NCBI GenBank assembly: GCA_017311185.1
Contig: JAESUZ010000756.1
Location: 620,001 to 684,000, forward strand
DNA: 64,000 bases
DNA from: Proteles cristata cristata
Taxonomy: Eukaryota; Chordata; Mammalia; Carnivora; Hyaenidae
Direction: 5' to 3'
The notes beneath the pieces were generated by a model. The model saw only the letters and a list, made by a program, of their open reading frames with translations. It made no database searches and had not been told where the DNA came from. Position numbers and translations under genes: made by a program. This document shows positions 41,001 through 55,900 of this stretch, in pieces (position 1 is the stretch's first letter; each line of letters begins with the position of its first letter).

Positions 41001-44000
41001 TTAACACTTTAAACACTGACAGAACCAAACAAAAACCTTCATATAATGCATGAAAGTTACTGAAGGAAATAATTCTCAATAAAAATTCCCAGAAATGAAC
41101 CAATTTACGAAAACTTTTGGACAACATCATAATGAAGATTTAGAAGTGTTTTTGTGTCTGGTGATGAGAGTTTTCCAAAGCAGTAAATAATCACCAGCAA
41201 TATTTATCATTCTTCATTTAGGCCTCACAAAGAAAATAAAAATAACTTTCAAGCACATCCTACTTTATGAGACAACGTACATGGAAGATTAAATACACAT
41301 GAGTCCCAATCCTCACTTAAGGCACAATATAAGAATTTCAGTTTTACTGATTAGCAAAAGTGTCTTCTTATGACAAGTAAGATTAACTCATTTTTTTGAC
41401 AAACCCATGTTCCATTTCATAAGGAGTTCAGAGATGTATAGTTAATTCAACTAAATAATCCTCAAGACCCCTTTTCATCCTGGTATTATGTTTTTGTATT
41501 TTTTTACATAAAGCTTAAAGTTTCAGTCTCCTAGAAAATCATATGCCAGTTATTTAATAATCATGTTTTCCTAAAATTCTGAAAGTGAATTCTTATAGTA
41601 CATCAGCACTGCATGCTGTAATGTATCCCTATCTTAATCATCTTAAATGTTCATAACAGGAAGCAGTAACCAAGTCTGAAAAACTCGTTCGCCTGCACCA
41701 AGAGTATCAGAGAGACCTGAAGGCGTTTGAAGTTTGGCTGGGGCAAGAACAAGAAAAGCTTGACCGGTATTCAGTTCTCCAAGGAGATGCTCACACTCAT
41801 GAGACAACATTGCGGGATCTTCAGGTAAAGTCTACTTCGTCTTGAAGGGATTTTCATTCTGAATATGGAATTATTATTTCAAGCAATGGGAAGTTAATAG
41901 GACCCTGATCCTATAAAGAGCTGATAGCTATTAAGGGAGATCCTGATTTACAGCACTTGGTGATCTCAGTAGTATATGCTGTTTGAGATCTTTAGGTGGA
42001 CAATGTAGACAGAGCAGGACTGGGACTTGAGGAATTTGTTCAGCTCCTAAGGTGGCCTCTCTCAGCAATGGCTAATGGTCTAGTTTATGGTGTTGACCGG
42101 CCCTCCTGCCCATTGCTCCCTAAAGGATGAATTGTCAATGGAGCTTTGTTCGCAGCAGGAGTCAATAGGACATGACATTCCTCAAAGTCAAACTGATGGC
42201 ACCATTTAGTTTCACCCAAAAGCTCCCACACTGCTGATGGAGGAATTCGTGGGGCTAGAAAACATTCTGGCACTCAGGCAGGCAGGTTGCGAATCGGGGC
42301 AAGATGAGACAGGCCTAGTGGCGGAAGTGGTCCTAATTCATTTGCTTATTTGCTCTGTCAGCATCTATTAAATACTTCATGCTATGCAGATGCTTGCCTA
42401 GCTACTGCACATAAAGATGATTAAAATATTATTCCTGCCCTCAAGGAACTTGCAGTTTAGTGAGAAATGAATAATGACTGATGAAATGAAAAAATGAATC
42501 ATATCATCAGGAATAGACAAGGTCAAGCAAGGGATCTCATGGGAACATCAAAGAGAGCCCTGCGATATCACCTAGAGAGACAGGGAAGGGTTAGGAGGTG
42601 TCCCTAGAAGGGACCACCAGGCACATGTAGTAGAGAACAGAGAAAGGCCAGCAAGACAAATCCATGTGCCACCAGCTGTGTGTTGGGATTTACTGACATG
42701 GTATCAGCCCTGATTAGAACTGGTTCAAGATTGGGTAAGACGTACCTATAGCTTGTACAAAGGGAAACCAACAGGAACTGGGAGGTTATCACCGGCATGT
42801 AAATTTCCTGGCTATGTCAGTTAAGTCCTGGGGAGTGTATAATGGCAGGAGCACAACTCTGGGTTTAGGAAGTTTGGACTCTAATTCTTGGTGGGACCTG
42901 ACGCTGGATGACTTGGGGCAAGAGCGAACCTCTCCCATTCAGTTTCCTCCACAGAGTTGTCCTAAGGAAGGGTTAAGTGAGATGGGAGAAAAACTCATGT
43001 AAATGATGCTCCATTCATGAAATACATATGAAGTAGAAGTTGTCCTAATTTCATTAGCTTATTTAAGGATCTAATTGATTCTGTTTCAGAATAATGGGCA
43101 CTCTGGTCTGCCACCTGTGTCTTTTGTCATTCTTTCAGTAGGGTTAGCTTTGTTTTTGCTAAATAGCCCCTCTCACCACTTCACTTCAAACTCTTGGCGA
43201 GCACACACCAAGCTTAGCTCTAGCCTTCAGGGTGGGACTTGAGGCAATAAGTCACTTGTCACCAGCAGATGTCTCTCTTGTTCTCTTCAGAAGAAGATAT
43301 TTCACTTCAGTTAGTAGTAGTGCGTCCCAGAGTGATACCCACCTCTCATTTCTCCATGCATTCGTTTTTCTGTTGTCTTATTTTGAGTCACCACAAATCT
43401 GAAAAAGGAGAGGAGGTGCTAGTGGTGGGAATAGGTGGTGGAGAATTGTGATATTCCATCTGCACAGCAGGACTTCTTCAGCGTCCTGACGTCCTACAGT
43501 GCACACACACGGTGGTGTGGGGATTGGTCAACTGCCTGGGCCACGGTCACGGATTATTTTCTATAAACTGAAGCCTTAATATGGCTTTGCACATATAGAT
43601 TTGTAAACTATTGAAACATACTTTTCTCTCAGAATAAATACTTGAAACATGGGCTATATAAGAATTTACCCAGTACAGTGATGATTCATATAATAGAGAA
43701 AACTGTTATAAAATATGGAAAAAGTGATATAGTCAGGAGATTAATAAATTGAGGCAAAGACCAGTAAACTACAACTTATGGCCATGATGCTTACATTTTA
43801 AATAAAGTTTTATTGGAACACAGCCACACTCATTCATTTATGTATTACCTATGGGCAATTTTGTGCAGCAGTGGCAGAGGTAAGTAGTTAAGGCAGAGAC
43901 CATATGGCCTGCAAAGCCTAAAATGTCTATTATCATGGGGCACCTGGGTGGCTCAGTCAGTTAAGTGTCTGACTTTGGCTCTGGTCATGATCTCCCGGTC

Positions 44001-47000
44001 ATGAGTTCAAGACCTGCTTTGGGCTCTATGCTAACAGCTCAGAGCCTGGAGCCTGCTTCAGATTCTGTGTTTCCTTCTCTCTCTGCCCCTCACCTGCTTG
44101 CTCTCTCCCTCTCTCTCAAAAATAAATAAAACATTTAAAAAATTAAGAAAAAATGTTTTCTATCACGTTCTTTGTAAAAAAAAAAAAAAGTTTACCAGCC
44201 CTGAATTAAGAGATAGTATTATACAAAATTAAATTAAAAAACAAACTAAGAATTTTGGAATAAAATGTCTGTTTGTGGACATTTTGATGAATATCTCACC
44301 GTATATCTTGTTCTTTTCTATCTATAAAACATTTACATTACAACATTCTTGGAGTGGCATCATAGCTGAGGAAACACATATCCATTAGTTTGAACCATAT
44401 GAGATCTTTGTAGATTTAAAAAAAAATGGCCAGCACAGTTTCAAATGATTTGAACTGATATTGAAGATATAAAAAATAATACTGTATTTTAACTAAAAAT
44501 ATTGGTACCTCTAACATTCTTGATGAGATATGACTGTTCCTTTCAACTTTAGATGATCAGACCAAGTAGCAGTATGGGTTCTTTAAACATTAGAAATACA
44601 AATATATATAACATTCTCTTGCCAACATCCTTAAGGATATGGGTTCTTCTTTCTATAAAAAATAGTGTATGTTCTTTAAGGCTTGGCTCATACCAGATTT
44701 GTAGGATAGATCTTTGGGACTTAGGCTTTGGTGGAAGAAAAGGTGTTTTGCACCCGGGAGCTGCTAGTGGGCAGGTGTGAAGATCAACCCTCCGGGTTTG
44801 TATGCCCAGCTCCTCTTGACCATCACATTCCCTAGATAAACTCTGGCAAAGCACCCCTCCTAGCAAAACAAAAGGTCCATGGTTCCTTTCTCAGCCACAG
44901 ATAGCACTGATGCCATTTAATGCCAAAGCAAGAAGTCTTATGCCTTTGAGTAGTATATGAGCCATAAAAAGCCTACATTCTTCTTTTAAATAAAAAACAT
45001 TTAATCGCAGGTATCTTTGCTTATAAGCTGAAAAGCCAAATTTCAGAAACTATTTCTAAGATGATGAAGACAAATATTGGAGTATATGTGTGTCTCCAAT
45101 TTGTGTGAGTGTTTGTGCATTGAGATTATTTTACTAGAAATATTTCTGAGTCCTTCCCCTGACTTGAGAAATGATGGTCAGTGTCAGGTGCACATTTCTT
45201 ATAAGACAGAGAATAAAATAATTATTTTTCTAATGTGAAGTTCAAGCTGGCACAGTTGATTTGGGCGAGACATAATAACTCGTCCAGGTGTAAAATATGA
45301 ACGAGGTGTGACAGCCACGCACTTCCCCCACAGGAGCTGCAGGTGCATTGTGCAGAGGGACAGGCGCTGCTGAATTCGGTGCTACACGCCAGAGAGGAAG
45401 TGATCCCATCCGGCATCCCTCAGACAGAGGACCGGGCTTTAGAGTCCCTCCAGCAGGACTGGCAGGCTTACCAGCAGAGACTGGCTGAGACCCGGACTCA
45501 GTTCAACAATGTTGTCAACAAACTGAGACTGATGGAACAGAAATATCAGCAAGTAGACGAGTGGCTCAAAACCCTGGAGGACAAAGTGAGCCTCAGGACT
45601 GGACGTCAGTCTAGCCGGGCAGCCAAAGAGATACAGTTACATCAGATGAAGGTAAAACTCCTATCAATTCTTGACCTTTGTCAAAGTAGCAGTGACCGTG
45701 CATTCATTAAAATATGCAGTAACTTTTTGTCCAAGGCTTAAAGTTTGCAAAATCTCTTTCTGCTTGCAAAAATGGATTATGAAACATTATTCTAGCAGCA
45801 GTTACTCAATAGAATCCTAAATTAGTCTTTAATAAAATATAATTTAATGAACTATTTTGCTTATATAATATATAAATATAAATAAATATAATTTAACGAA
45901 CTATATAAATATATATATATTTAAGTTTTGCTTATACTGAAGTGTAATATAATAAAGTGCCCTGATAAGAAATGTACAGTGTTTGTCTCATTTTTCATAA
46001 GTGTCATTCGGTATATTTTCAAAATTATATATCAGAATAAATATATTCTGAACATACACTAACATCTCTTCCTATTATGAAGATACATATATTTGTCTTA
46101 CACAGTAATGCCTAAGATTCACCTTGTTCCTGCAATATTTATGTCGTTTCAGAAGTGGCATGAGGAAGTCATCGCGTACAAAGATGAAGTTGAGGATGTG
46201 GGCGCAAGAGCCCAGGAGATGCTGGATGAGAATCACGTGAGCAGCCGCATGGGCAGCCAGGCCACCCAGCTGACTTCCAGATACCAGGCCCTTCTTCTCC
46301 AGGTGCTGGTGAGTGCGCCACCAGCTGCTCATGACAGGCAGGCACACTTCACACGCAGAAATGTTCTCCCTTTCTTCAACTTCTGCTGAAGACACACACT
46401 TGTCACGAAAGACTCTGGGACCAGTCTGTAATTTCCTGTCCAATTCTGTTTTTCCTTTTAAAGGAAGAGATAAAATTGCTGGAGGAAGAGATCCAGAGTT
46501 TGGAGGAATCAGAAGTATCCCTAAGTGCCTATTGTGATTGGTACAGCTCCACTCATAAAAACTTCAAGAATGTGGCCACCAAAATTGACAAAGTAGATAA
46601 AGCAATGATGGGGAAAAAAATGAAGACGTTGGAGGTAGGCTTGCGTATGTTGCACTTGTCTCCCAGCCTCTCCCAGCCTCTGTCCTTGCACTTTGCCGGT
46701 CCATCCCCCTATGCAAGTGCTGGGAGTGTGTGTGTTCATCCTCTTCCCTGGGAGGAGAGAGAGTCTGTGGCTCATGCTTCACTCCAAATATCAAGCTATG
46801 ATCTTTGTAAGGCCAAAAGCTGGCTTTTGTTGAGTTGTGATGTGATTTCACCCGAATGACTCAGACTTGGTTGCTCATGTCTGAATCCTAAGCTGACACT
46901 TAAATTTTAAAAAATTATCTCAAATTCATGGCGCCATGTATTCACAAAAGAGGTTTTACTCAGATCCTTAGGAATACTACTAAGGATGAGAAGAAGATCA

Positions 47001-49912
47001 GGGTTTTTTTTAAGTCTCTGATTTGGAAATTATATATTAATCAAGACTCGTTAAAATCTATATTGAAATCAAGAAAAGAGGACTCTGATTCCTGGCAGGT
47101 CACACTGGGTTATAAACCTTCAAAAATATATTTTAAGGGGAAACTTGAGAATGGAATTTGAAAACCTTTTCTTTAAAAGGAAAGAAACAACACTAATTCT
47201 GTATTTGCTTCTCACTCCCTCTCTTCCTCAGAGTTTGCTAAAAGACATGGAGAAAGGCCACAGTTTGCTGAAATCAGCCCGAGAGAAAGGAGAGAGGGCT
47301 CTCAGATACTTGGAGGAGGGTGAGGCAGAGACATTAAGGAAAGAGACCCATGAGCATGTGGAGCAGTTGAAGGAACTGACCAGCACTGTCCGGAAAGAGC
47401 ACATGACTCTGGAAAAAGGTCTTCTTTTAGCAAAGGAGTTCTCAGATAAATATAAAGCACTAACTCAGTGGATATCAGAATACCAAGAAATCCTACACAC
47501 TCCTGAAGAACCCAAAATGGAATTATATGAGAAAAAAGCTCAGTTATCTAAATACAAGGTAGTGTGTTGTTGCTCATTGACAAATGTGTGGTGGGGGCGG
47601 GGGGGGGGTCATGCCTGTAGGATTGAGTGGAGGAACGTGATTCCTGGTGTGTGTCGCCCTTAATGGGTCCTGAAAATGTCCTTAACATGTCTGTCCCACT
47701 GGTGGTGAGTGATGTAGACTTATTTCACTACATATGCTACATCAGGCTTATTTCTCCATTCGGGAATCCAATTTGCTTGATATTCGAAAGATTGTATCAG
47801 TAAATGGAGATCTTTTCTGACAGTCTATTCAGGAATATGGGTACTCAAGATAAATCTCCCTAGCGCCAGGATCTGATTTATCTCCTTCATATAGAGTCTT
47901 TCCTTCATCTTGTGGTGCCCAATGCCTACCTATAAGCTTACATTAAAAATGCCTATAAGCTATTTTCTTACCACATTTGTAAGAAAATAAATTCTAATTA
48001 ACCAACTGTCACTTAACATTTTAAAAATTAATTTTTAAAGAATAAGTGATGATATGGATACAGCTATATGTGATATATAGATATAGGTATTTCACCTGCT
48101 CAAATGTGGAAACAATTTGTTGAGGCTTACATGTAGCATAATATGTATGGAATCAATTTGACCCAAATTATTTAGCAATAATTTTTAAGAGTTACAGGAT
48201 GATAGCTTACCTCACAGCTTTTCCTTTCAGAAGCGTTTTCATCCTCCAGCCATATGGCTATTCCTGTCCTGGGTTTCCCTGCCAAGGGTAACAGTGTGCC
48301 TGTGAAAATGCCACATGAGAATCACAACCGGTTTCTCTCCCTCCCCCTCACTGAGTTCTTGACATATTTAAATAGCACTTATAGCCTGTTATAGCAACGT
48401 AGCTGCTGGAATCTGTCCCTCTAACTTCACATCCAGCTCAAGCTGCACTTAACTGTGTGAATTCAAAATCAAATGATAACACCTCGCTGCCTTTTGTATT
48501 AAGTTCTTTCCCTCCAGTGGAAGAAATGAGGGGGAAGACAGAAATATGAGCTATGTTAAATGTAGCCAAAGGCAATTCTTTTCTGTACACCCCTCTCCAC
48601 GTGTGACTAGCTATTTGATGTGTTACTTTTATATTGTATTTTAAAACTTTATTAGCCATAAAGATTATTCTCTAATGTTTCACACTTATGGATTTATGAA
48701 ATATCTGTCAGGTCTTGATTTGAGGTAGATGGTCTCACAGTGCCACAGACATATGTACATATTACTTTGATCACACAGATGAGCTGGCTTTTTTTTTTTC
48801 CTTTGTAATTCAAGTCACTTCAGCAAATGGTGCTGTCCCATGAGCCATCAATAAAATCAGTGAGAGAGAGAGGTGAAGCTCTCCTGGACCTTGTGCAAGA
48901 TGTCACCTTAAAGGACAAAATAGATAAACTTCAGAGTGACTACCAGGACCTCTGTGGTGTGGGAAAGGTAAGTGGAAAACAGAAATTGAATAAAAATGTG
49001 CCTGGGGTGCCTGGGTGGTTCTGTCCATTAGGCATCCGACTTTGGCTCAGGTCATGATCTCATAGTTCATGAGTTCAAGCCCTGTGTCAGGCTCTGTGTT
49101 ACAACAGCTGAGAGCCTCGAAACTGCTTCGGATTCTGTGTCTCCCTTTCTCTCTGCCCTTCCTCCTCAAAAATAAGTAAACGTTAACATTTTTTTTTCAA
49201 AATAAATAAAAATGTGCTTATTTGCCAAAAAGGATCTTGACTTAATTTATTTCTCAGAAAATTAAGGGCTCATGTGAGTTGGACTTTTTCCTTCTGTTAG
49301 GTGGAGATTTTATTTTATTTATTTTTTAAAGTTCATTTATTTATTTTGAGGAGTGTGTAGGGGCAGAAAGAGAGGGAAAGAGAGAATCCCAAGTAGGCTC
49401 CACGCTGTTAGCTCAGTGTCTGACTCTGGGCTTTATCCCATGAACCGTGAGATCACCACCTGAGCTAAAATCGAGAGTCAAACACTCAACTGACTGAGAC
49501 ACTCAGGTGCGCCTCATGGGGATTTTAATTTGTAGGATGATTCTTTATGTTTTTTTCTGTCCCTAGTAATTTCTTGTAATATGTAAATGTACTTACCTTA
49601 TGAGTTACACTGGGTTTTAAAAAGTATAAAGCAGTTTTGAGTGGATTTTTGCCTTGAAATTCATCTCTAATGGGTACCTGGCTTTACAGGAGCATGTCTG
49701 CAGTCTTGAGATGAAGGTCAAAGACCATGAAGATTACAACAGTGAGCTCCAGGAAGTCGAAAAGTGGCTACTGCAGATGTCAGGCAGACTGGTGGCGCCT
49801 GACCTCGTGGAGACAAGCAGTCTAGAGGCAATCACCCAGCAACTGGCGCAGCACAAGGTACCCTCCTCTCTGAAGAGCTGAAGAATGCAGGGTGGCTTTA
49901 ACAGCTCTGCCC

Positions 49913-49953
<41 letters not shown>

Positions 49954-52900
49954 CGCATGTGTGTGCATGTGCACGCATCTGTGTATGTTTGTGAGAGAGA
50001 GAGAGAGGGAGAGAGAGCGAGCAAGCGCACGAGAACATGATCTCTGGATCATAACAACTGTACTTAAAGAACCAGCTCTGAGTCTCAAGAACATATGATA
50101 ACTGTGAACAGTTGAGTTCAATATTTAAGTGAATCGTCAACAGCTGAATCCTGGCTTTCAACTTCTAAACACATTGAGGCATTTTCCCAGCTAATGGTAC
50201 CCCCCCACACACAGAATTTAATCTTTATAAAGTAATTTATCAAAGGAAGAGATTATCTTTATTTTAGAGAAGTGTTACCAAAGACAGGGTGCAGGGATAG
50301 TAATCACAAAGCATCTGGACTCTGGCCAGACTCTGTCCTTCTTCGCCTGGGGAACTTACCCTCTCTGAGTCCCCTCCTTTTGCTGAGTCCCCTCCTTTCT
50401 CTAAAGGGTGATAAAGAGACCAGCCCCATCTCATAGCTGCTGTGGTCAGCACAGGGGCTGATGGACATGAAAGCATTTTGTAAACCACAAAACATGGTCA
50501 CTGATATGTGCTGTTCTTATCTTTATTGATACGTATTTGTAGCAATTACATGTGCCAGATGACAGATGTCATACAGTCACAGTTTTATGGAGCAATTTTG
50601 GTGACCTTAATGGGAAACTGAATTTTAGTCGTGATGTGGTCAATACCTAGCGTGTCTTAAGAAAGCCGGTTAACCTCTCTAGGCTTCGGGATTCCTTATA
50701 TTGAGGAGGAGATTTTATTTAGCAAACAAGAATAGAAAAATAACTACACAGTATATTCTACTAGGCACCGAGGGAATACCCTCAATAACCTCACGGTGTA
50801 GTGGTTCTGTAACAACTCAAAGACAAATGGTTCTTATCGAGATGAAAGACAAGAGAACGCTGTATTTTGTGCATGTATTGATAACTCTTAACCCAGCAGC
50901 AGTGCAAAACGTCGTGAGCTATGGGCTGCTAAGGGCCCACTAGTTTCTCTTAAACATATCGACGTGTCAACCCAGGAAACCTTGGGTTGGGGTGTAGCAC
51001 TTGTCATTAGTATTGTATAGCAGTAAGGAAATTAAAACCTGATTGATAAAGTTGGTTCCCCCTCTGTACATGATCTCTGAGAAGGTCCCCTGAGAACACA
51101 CGGGCCCATGGGTGTGCACAAGCTGGAGTCAGGCAAGTGGGGTCCGGAGCCCGGCGCTGTGGTGTTTACTGGTTGTGTGACTTGGAACATGTTCTGTAAC
51201 CTCTCTCTACTTCAGTCTCCTTGGCTGTAAAACGATGATAATAATATACACTTATTAGGGGGGGTATACGGTTCCTGGACTGTAACAGCTGCTTAATAAA
51301 TGGTGCATGGTAAATATTATTTTTATTAGTATAAGTCAGATATTATAGAAATGTTAAGTAATAGATATTTGAATATTATATCAACTAGGTATCATATTAT
51401 TAGATAAATTAGAAATTAGTAAATTAGGTTAAATAGTAATTGGGTTATTTTAGATGTAAATTATACCTGTATTATAATTTATAGAGCTGAAAAATGTATG
51501 AACATCCTTTTTGCTGATAATAATACTATGGAACACTTGTCTCTGTAACTGTGTGACTGAGGCCAGCCATGAATTCACTCTCGTCTTGATGGTCACCGCA
51601 TCATATCCCTATATAACTCAATCCATTAAACTCATTTACTCTTCCCATGAGAGTATCCTTGAAAACGTAAATTTTTGTTTGTTTGTTAATATGGTCACCA
51701 AGACAAATTGCAACACTTTTTCAAAAACATCATTAAACAGTGAAATGATCGATTTTAAACTTTGATAAATTGGTTATTTAACAACTAAAGATGGAATTGT
51801 GAGAACTCTATTTTTTCATTTTTTGCAGGCAATGATGGAAGAAATTGCTGGTTTTGAAGACCGTTTGAATGACCTTAAAATTAAAGGCGACAATTTGATC
51901 AGCCAGTGTGCAGACCACCTTCAAGCAAAACTAAAACAAAATGTGTACGCTCATCTGCAGGGCACAAAGGATAGTTACTCAGCTATCTGCAGTACAGCAC
52001 AGAGGGTGAGTACCCATAGAATATTCTAGAATGACAATTAAAGAGAAGATCTGTACAATCTAGAGGTTTTAAAAAATGATTTTGATCTTCAGTCTTCAGG
52101 ACAGCTTTGTTGTATGTCCAGTTAGGAAATAGGATGATAGGTCTCATAGCCTCTGTGTGGACACAGGATAACATATTACATGTTTGACTGATGTGATGAA
52201 GATACTCAGTTTGTCCCAATCCCTTCATTTCATAGATCGATTATAAAAATTTTGTTTTTATTTGCATACCACCAATATTTCTAATTTACCATTTATTTAA
52301 CACCAAAGTAAGTTTATTCTTTACTTTTCACAATAATTACTTTCTGTTTAACTCCATGCCACCTAGGTTCTACTCCAATTCAACATTTTCATGAAATCAT
52401 AGAATATTGGATAGGGGAGGGGCTCCTGGGTGGCTTAGTCGGTTAAGCGTCTAACTTTGGCTCAGGTCATGATCTCACAGTTCGTGAGTTCGAGCCCCGT
52501 GTCGGACTCTGTGCTGACAGCTCAGAGCCTGGAGCCTACTTTAGATTCTTTGTCTCCCTTTCTCTCTCTGCCTGTCCCCCACTCATGTTCTGTCTGTCTC
52601 TCAAAAATACATAAAACATATTTTTAAAGAAAGAATATGTAGAATGAGACGCACAGAGGAACACAAATCTTCAATAGAGATTTTTTTTTTTGAACACTGA
52701 TTTCATAGCAGGCATTTTCTACACATTAAGGATATTGCTTAATTGAAAGAAATGGATAAAGTTTCAAAAGACAAACACATAGTTTTAAAGTAAATTAAAA
52801 AAATTTTTTTATGTTTTATTTATTTCTGAGAGAGAGAGAGATAGCATGAAGGGGGGAAGGTCAGAGAGAAAGGGAGACACAGAATCTGAAACACGCTCCA

Positions 52901-55900
52901 GGCTCTGAGATGTCAGTACAGAGCCCGACACAGGGCTTGAACCCACAAATGGTGAGATCATGACCTGAGCCAAAGTCAGTCACTTAACCGACTGAGCCAC
53001 CCAGGCACCCCTAAAATAAATTTTTTAAAAAACAATTGAAATTCTAAAAACATAATTAGAACTTCATAATTAACATGTGTAAAATGATAAAGAGAAAAAA
53101 ATGCATTTCTTCTTTTTAGTTTTGCTAGAATAAGAATAAATAAGAAGACATTTGTCTGAAAATAAAGAATAAGTAAGAAGACACTCCCAATATCAGATGA
53201 AAGTGATGAATTTAACAGATGACAGAGAAAAGCAGAATTCAATTACCATTTCTCCTATCTTAAAGAAGAAAAGCCAAGCTAAATTAATTTCCTTCTTTTT
53301 TCTTCTTCTTTGTTTTTAATACAACAGTGTGGTCAGAAAAACAGCATAGGTATATTTCAGCTTGATTTCAAGAGACACATAGTAGTTTTTTAGTATGTCT
53401 TTATGGATAAAATGGAAAAAATGGAAGTTGGTTGGCTGGTTGAGGATTAATAAATTGAATAGACATTCTAGAAGATGTTTGGATCATTCTGGCATACAAC
53501 TTCTAAAATGAAATGAGGGCATCCAACTCTCCCATTTCATATGTTACAGTTCAGTTACAATTTGACCATATTCTTAAAGCAGAAATATTTCATTTAGAGA
53601 AATATCGGTTGCCTTTTCGTGATAATGGTGTTTTATTTTTGCATTTAGTTTCTAGCTTAAACAAAATGTACAATATTTGTACCATGGTGGTGGCAAGGGG
53701 TAACGCAAAACCTCTGATTTATGTTTGACAATTTACTGCAAAGGTTTCACATATTCTGCACATTTCTGTCGTTACATTAGCCCTGCCCACATTGTCTTCC
53801 TCTACTCAAGATAGTATAACATGTGGGTTGAGAAGTGATAGACTGAAGATGGCCATTGAACTTTGCCACATTTTGGAACTTAAGCAAACTCCTTAGATGT
53901 GTATACAGTACTGGAGAGCACTGTGGATAAAATCCATTTAGATGAACTTGTCAGTATGTTTCATTTGGGTCCAGTGATCTTCATAAAGATCGACAGAGAT
54001 TTCTTGAACACCCTCATAACCACAGCATGACTGCTTTGTCTCAGGTGTACCAGAGTTTGGAACATGAACTTCAGAAGCATGTCAGCCGGCAGGACACTCT
54101 GCAGCAGTGCCAGGCCTGGCTCTCTGCAGTCCAATCAGATTTAAAGCCAAGCCAGCATCCACCTCTGAGCAGAGCGGAAGCCGTGAAGCAGGTAGTAGAC
54201 TCTGGAAAGTTTATGTTACTCTGTGATTCACTCATTCTGTGAAATCGTGTTAAGTACTTACTATGTACCAAGTTGTACTGGCTCCCGAGGTCATAAGAGT
54301 ATAGATAAAAGAAGAAAGTCTGAGCTTGACTGTTGTCAAGTTCATGTTCTAAGCTAGGAATATGGACACAATACTGATGGCCAGCCTGGTAGAACAGGCA
54401 CTGTAACCAAGACCTCAACTTTAATAACTACTCAGCATGATGACCATGGACAAGCGACTTAATTTCTCAGGACCTCAGGGTCCTTGTAATGGAAAGTGAT
54501 GATTATAAGCATATTTACTTCTGAAAGTTATATGGAACTTCAAATGTCATGTCACAAGGTACATGATTTGTAAACAGAAAGGAGGGGTGATTTTTGTTCC
54601 CCTTGGGATACTTGGCAATGTCTGAAGATGGTTTTGGTTGTAACCATGGGGAGTGGTGGGGATGCTGTTGGTATCTGCCGGGGAAAGAGCTGAGCACCTT
54701 GCGCTGAACAGGGCAGACCCCACAGCCAAGATTCGCTGGGCTTCACATGTCAATAGTTCTGAGGTTGAAAAGGCGTAGAGGCATAAATCCAACAAATTAG
54801 GACTCCCCTGTGAGGTCTTCCATGGTCTGCCCCCACCCACCTCTTTGACTTTTGCTCCTCTGGGTCACGCCTCCAGCCTCAGGGCTCTGCATTTGCTGTC
54901 AGGATTCATCACTTGCAAAGTCCTTACCCCAAGGCTTTACTTGCTCCCTCCCTGAATTCCATTCCATTACTCAGCTCTTGGAGGTACACTCCCCAAAGTA
55001 ACAACACCTCTTCATATTTCCCTACCTTTACTCTGCTACATTGTTTATCACTACATCGCATTGCGTGTTTGTTTATTTGTTTACATATTATCCGTCTCTC
55101 TCATAAGAACATAAGCTCCATGGAAACAAGCGTTTTGTTTTAGGTACTGCTTTGTACCCGCTATCTAACTCAGAGCTTGCATAGACTCTGAGTCTCTTCA
55201 CAGAAACATCTCTCTCTGTGTTTCTGTGTCTAGATTAAAGATCCACCCTGAGCGGCCTTAGGGTTATGGAAAGGGAGGAGCGCTACAGGGAATTTATGCA
55301 GAGAAGAAAACCCCACCCATCTGCATTTTAACTAAACTCGAATGAAGTTTATGAATGCACACTGACCTTTCCCTTTCTCTCTCCAGAATTCGCAGAAAAC
55401 ATGTGGAGAAGCAGGTTAGGGTAGGCTACTGGTTCTTTCTCTGCAATGGAAAAGAAGCTAGAACGTGAGCAGAAAATCTGTAGGTTCTCTTTCCCAGACC
55501 ATACAGACTAATTACATTGAGAAGCAGCTGTTGGACAAATGGTTCCCTGCCAGTGTGTTTTGAATTCTTTCCTGCAAACCACTAATATGCATCATTTATA
55601 ACAAGGGTGAAAATATTGAGCATAGCAAGGTTATTTTTGAAATGTCAGCAATCTACTACAAATGGTACAAATATTTGCTCTCTAAATATAGCATGTTTCT
55701 CTTTCACCCTGATGAGTTTGGGTTTTTTTTCAGGTCAAACACTTCAGAGCTTTGCAGGAACAGGCAAGGACTTACTTAGACCTCCTCTGCTCCCTGTGTG
55801 ACTTGTCAAACTCTGCAGTGAAAACCACAGCAAAAGACATTCAACAAACAGAGCAAATGGTAAAAAGTTTTAAAAAATCACATTGGATTTGTCTGTTTCA

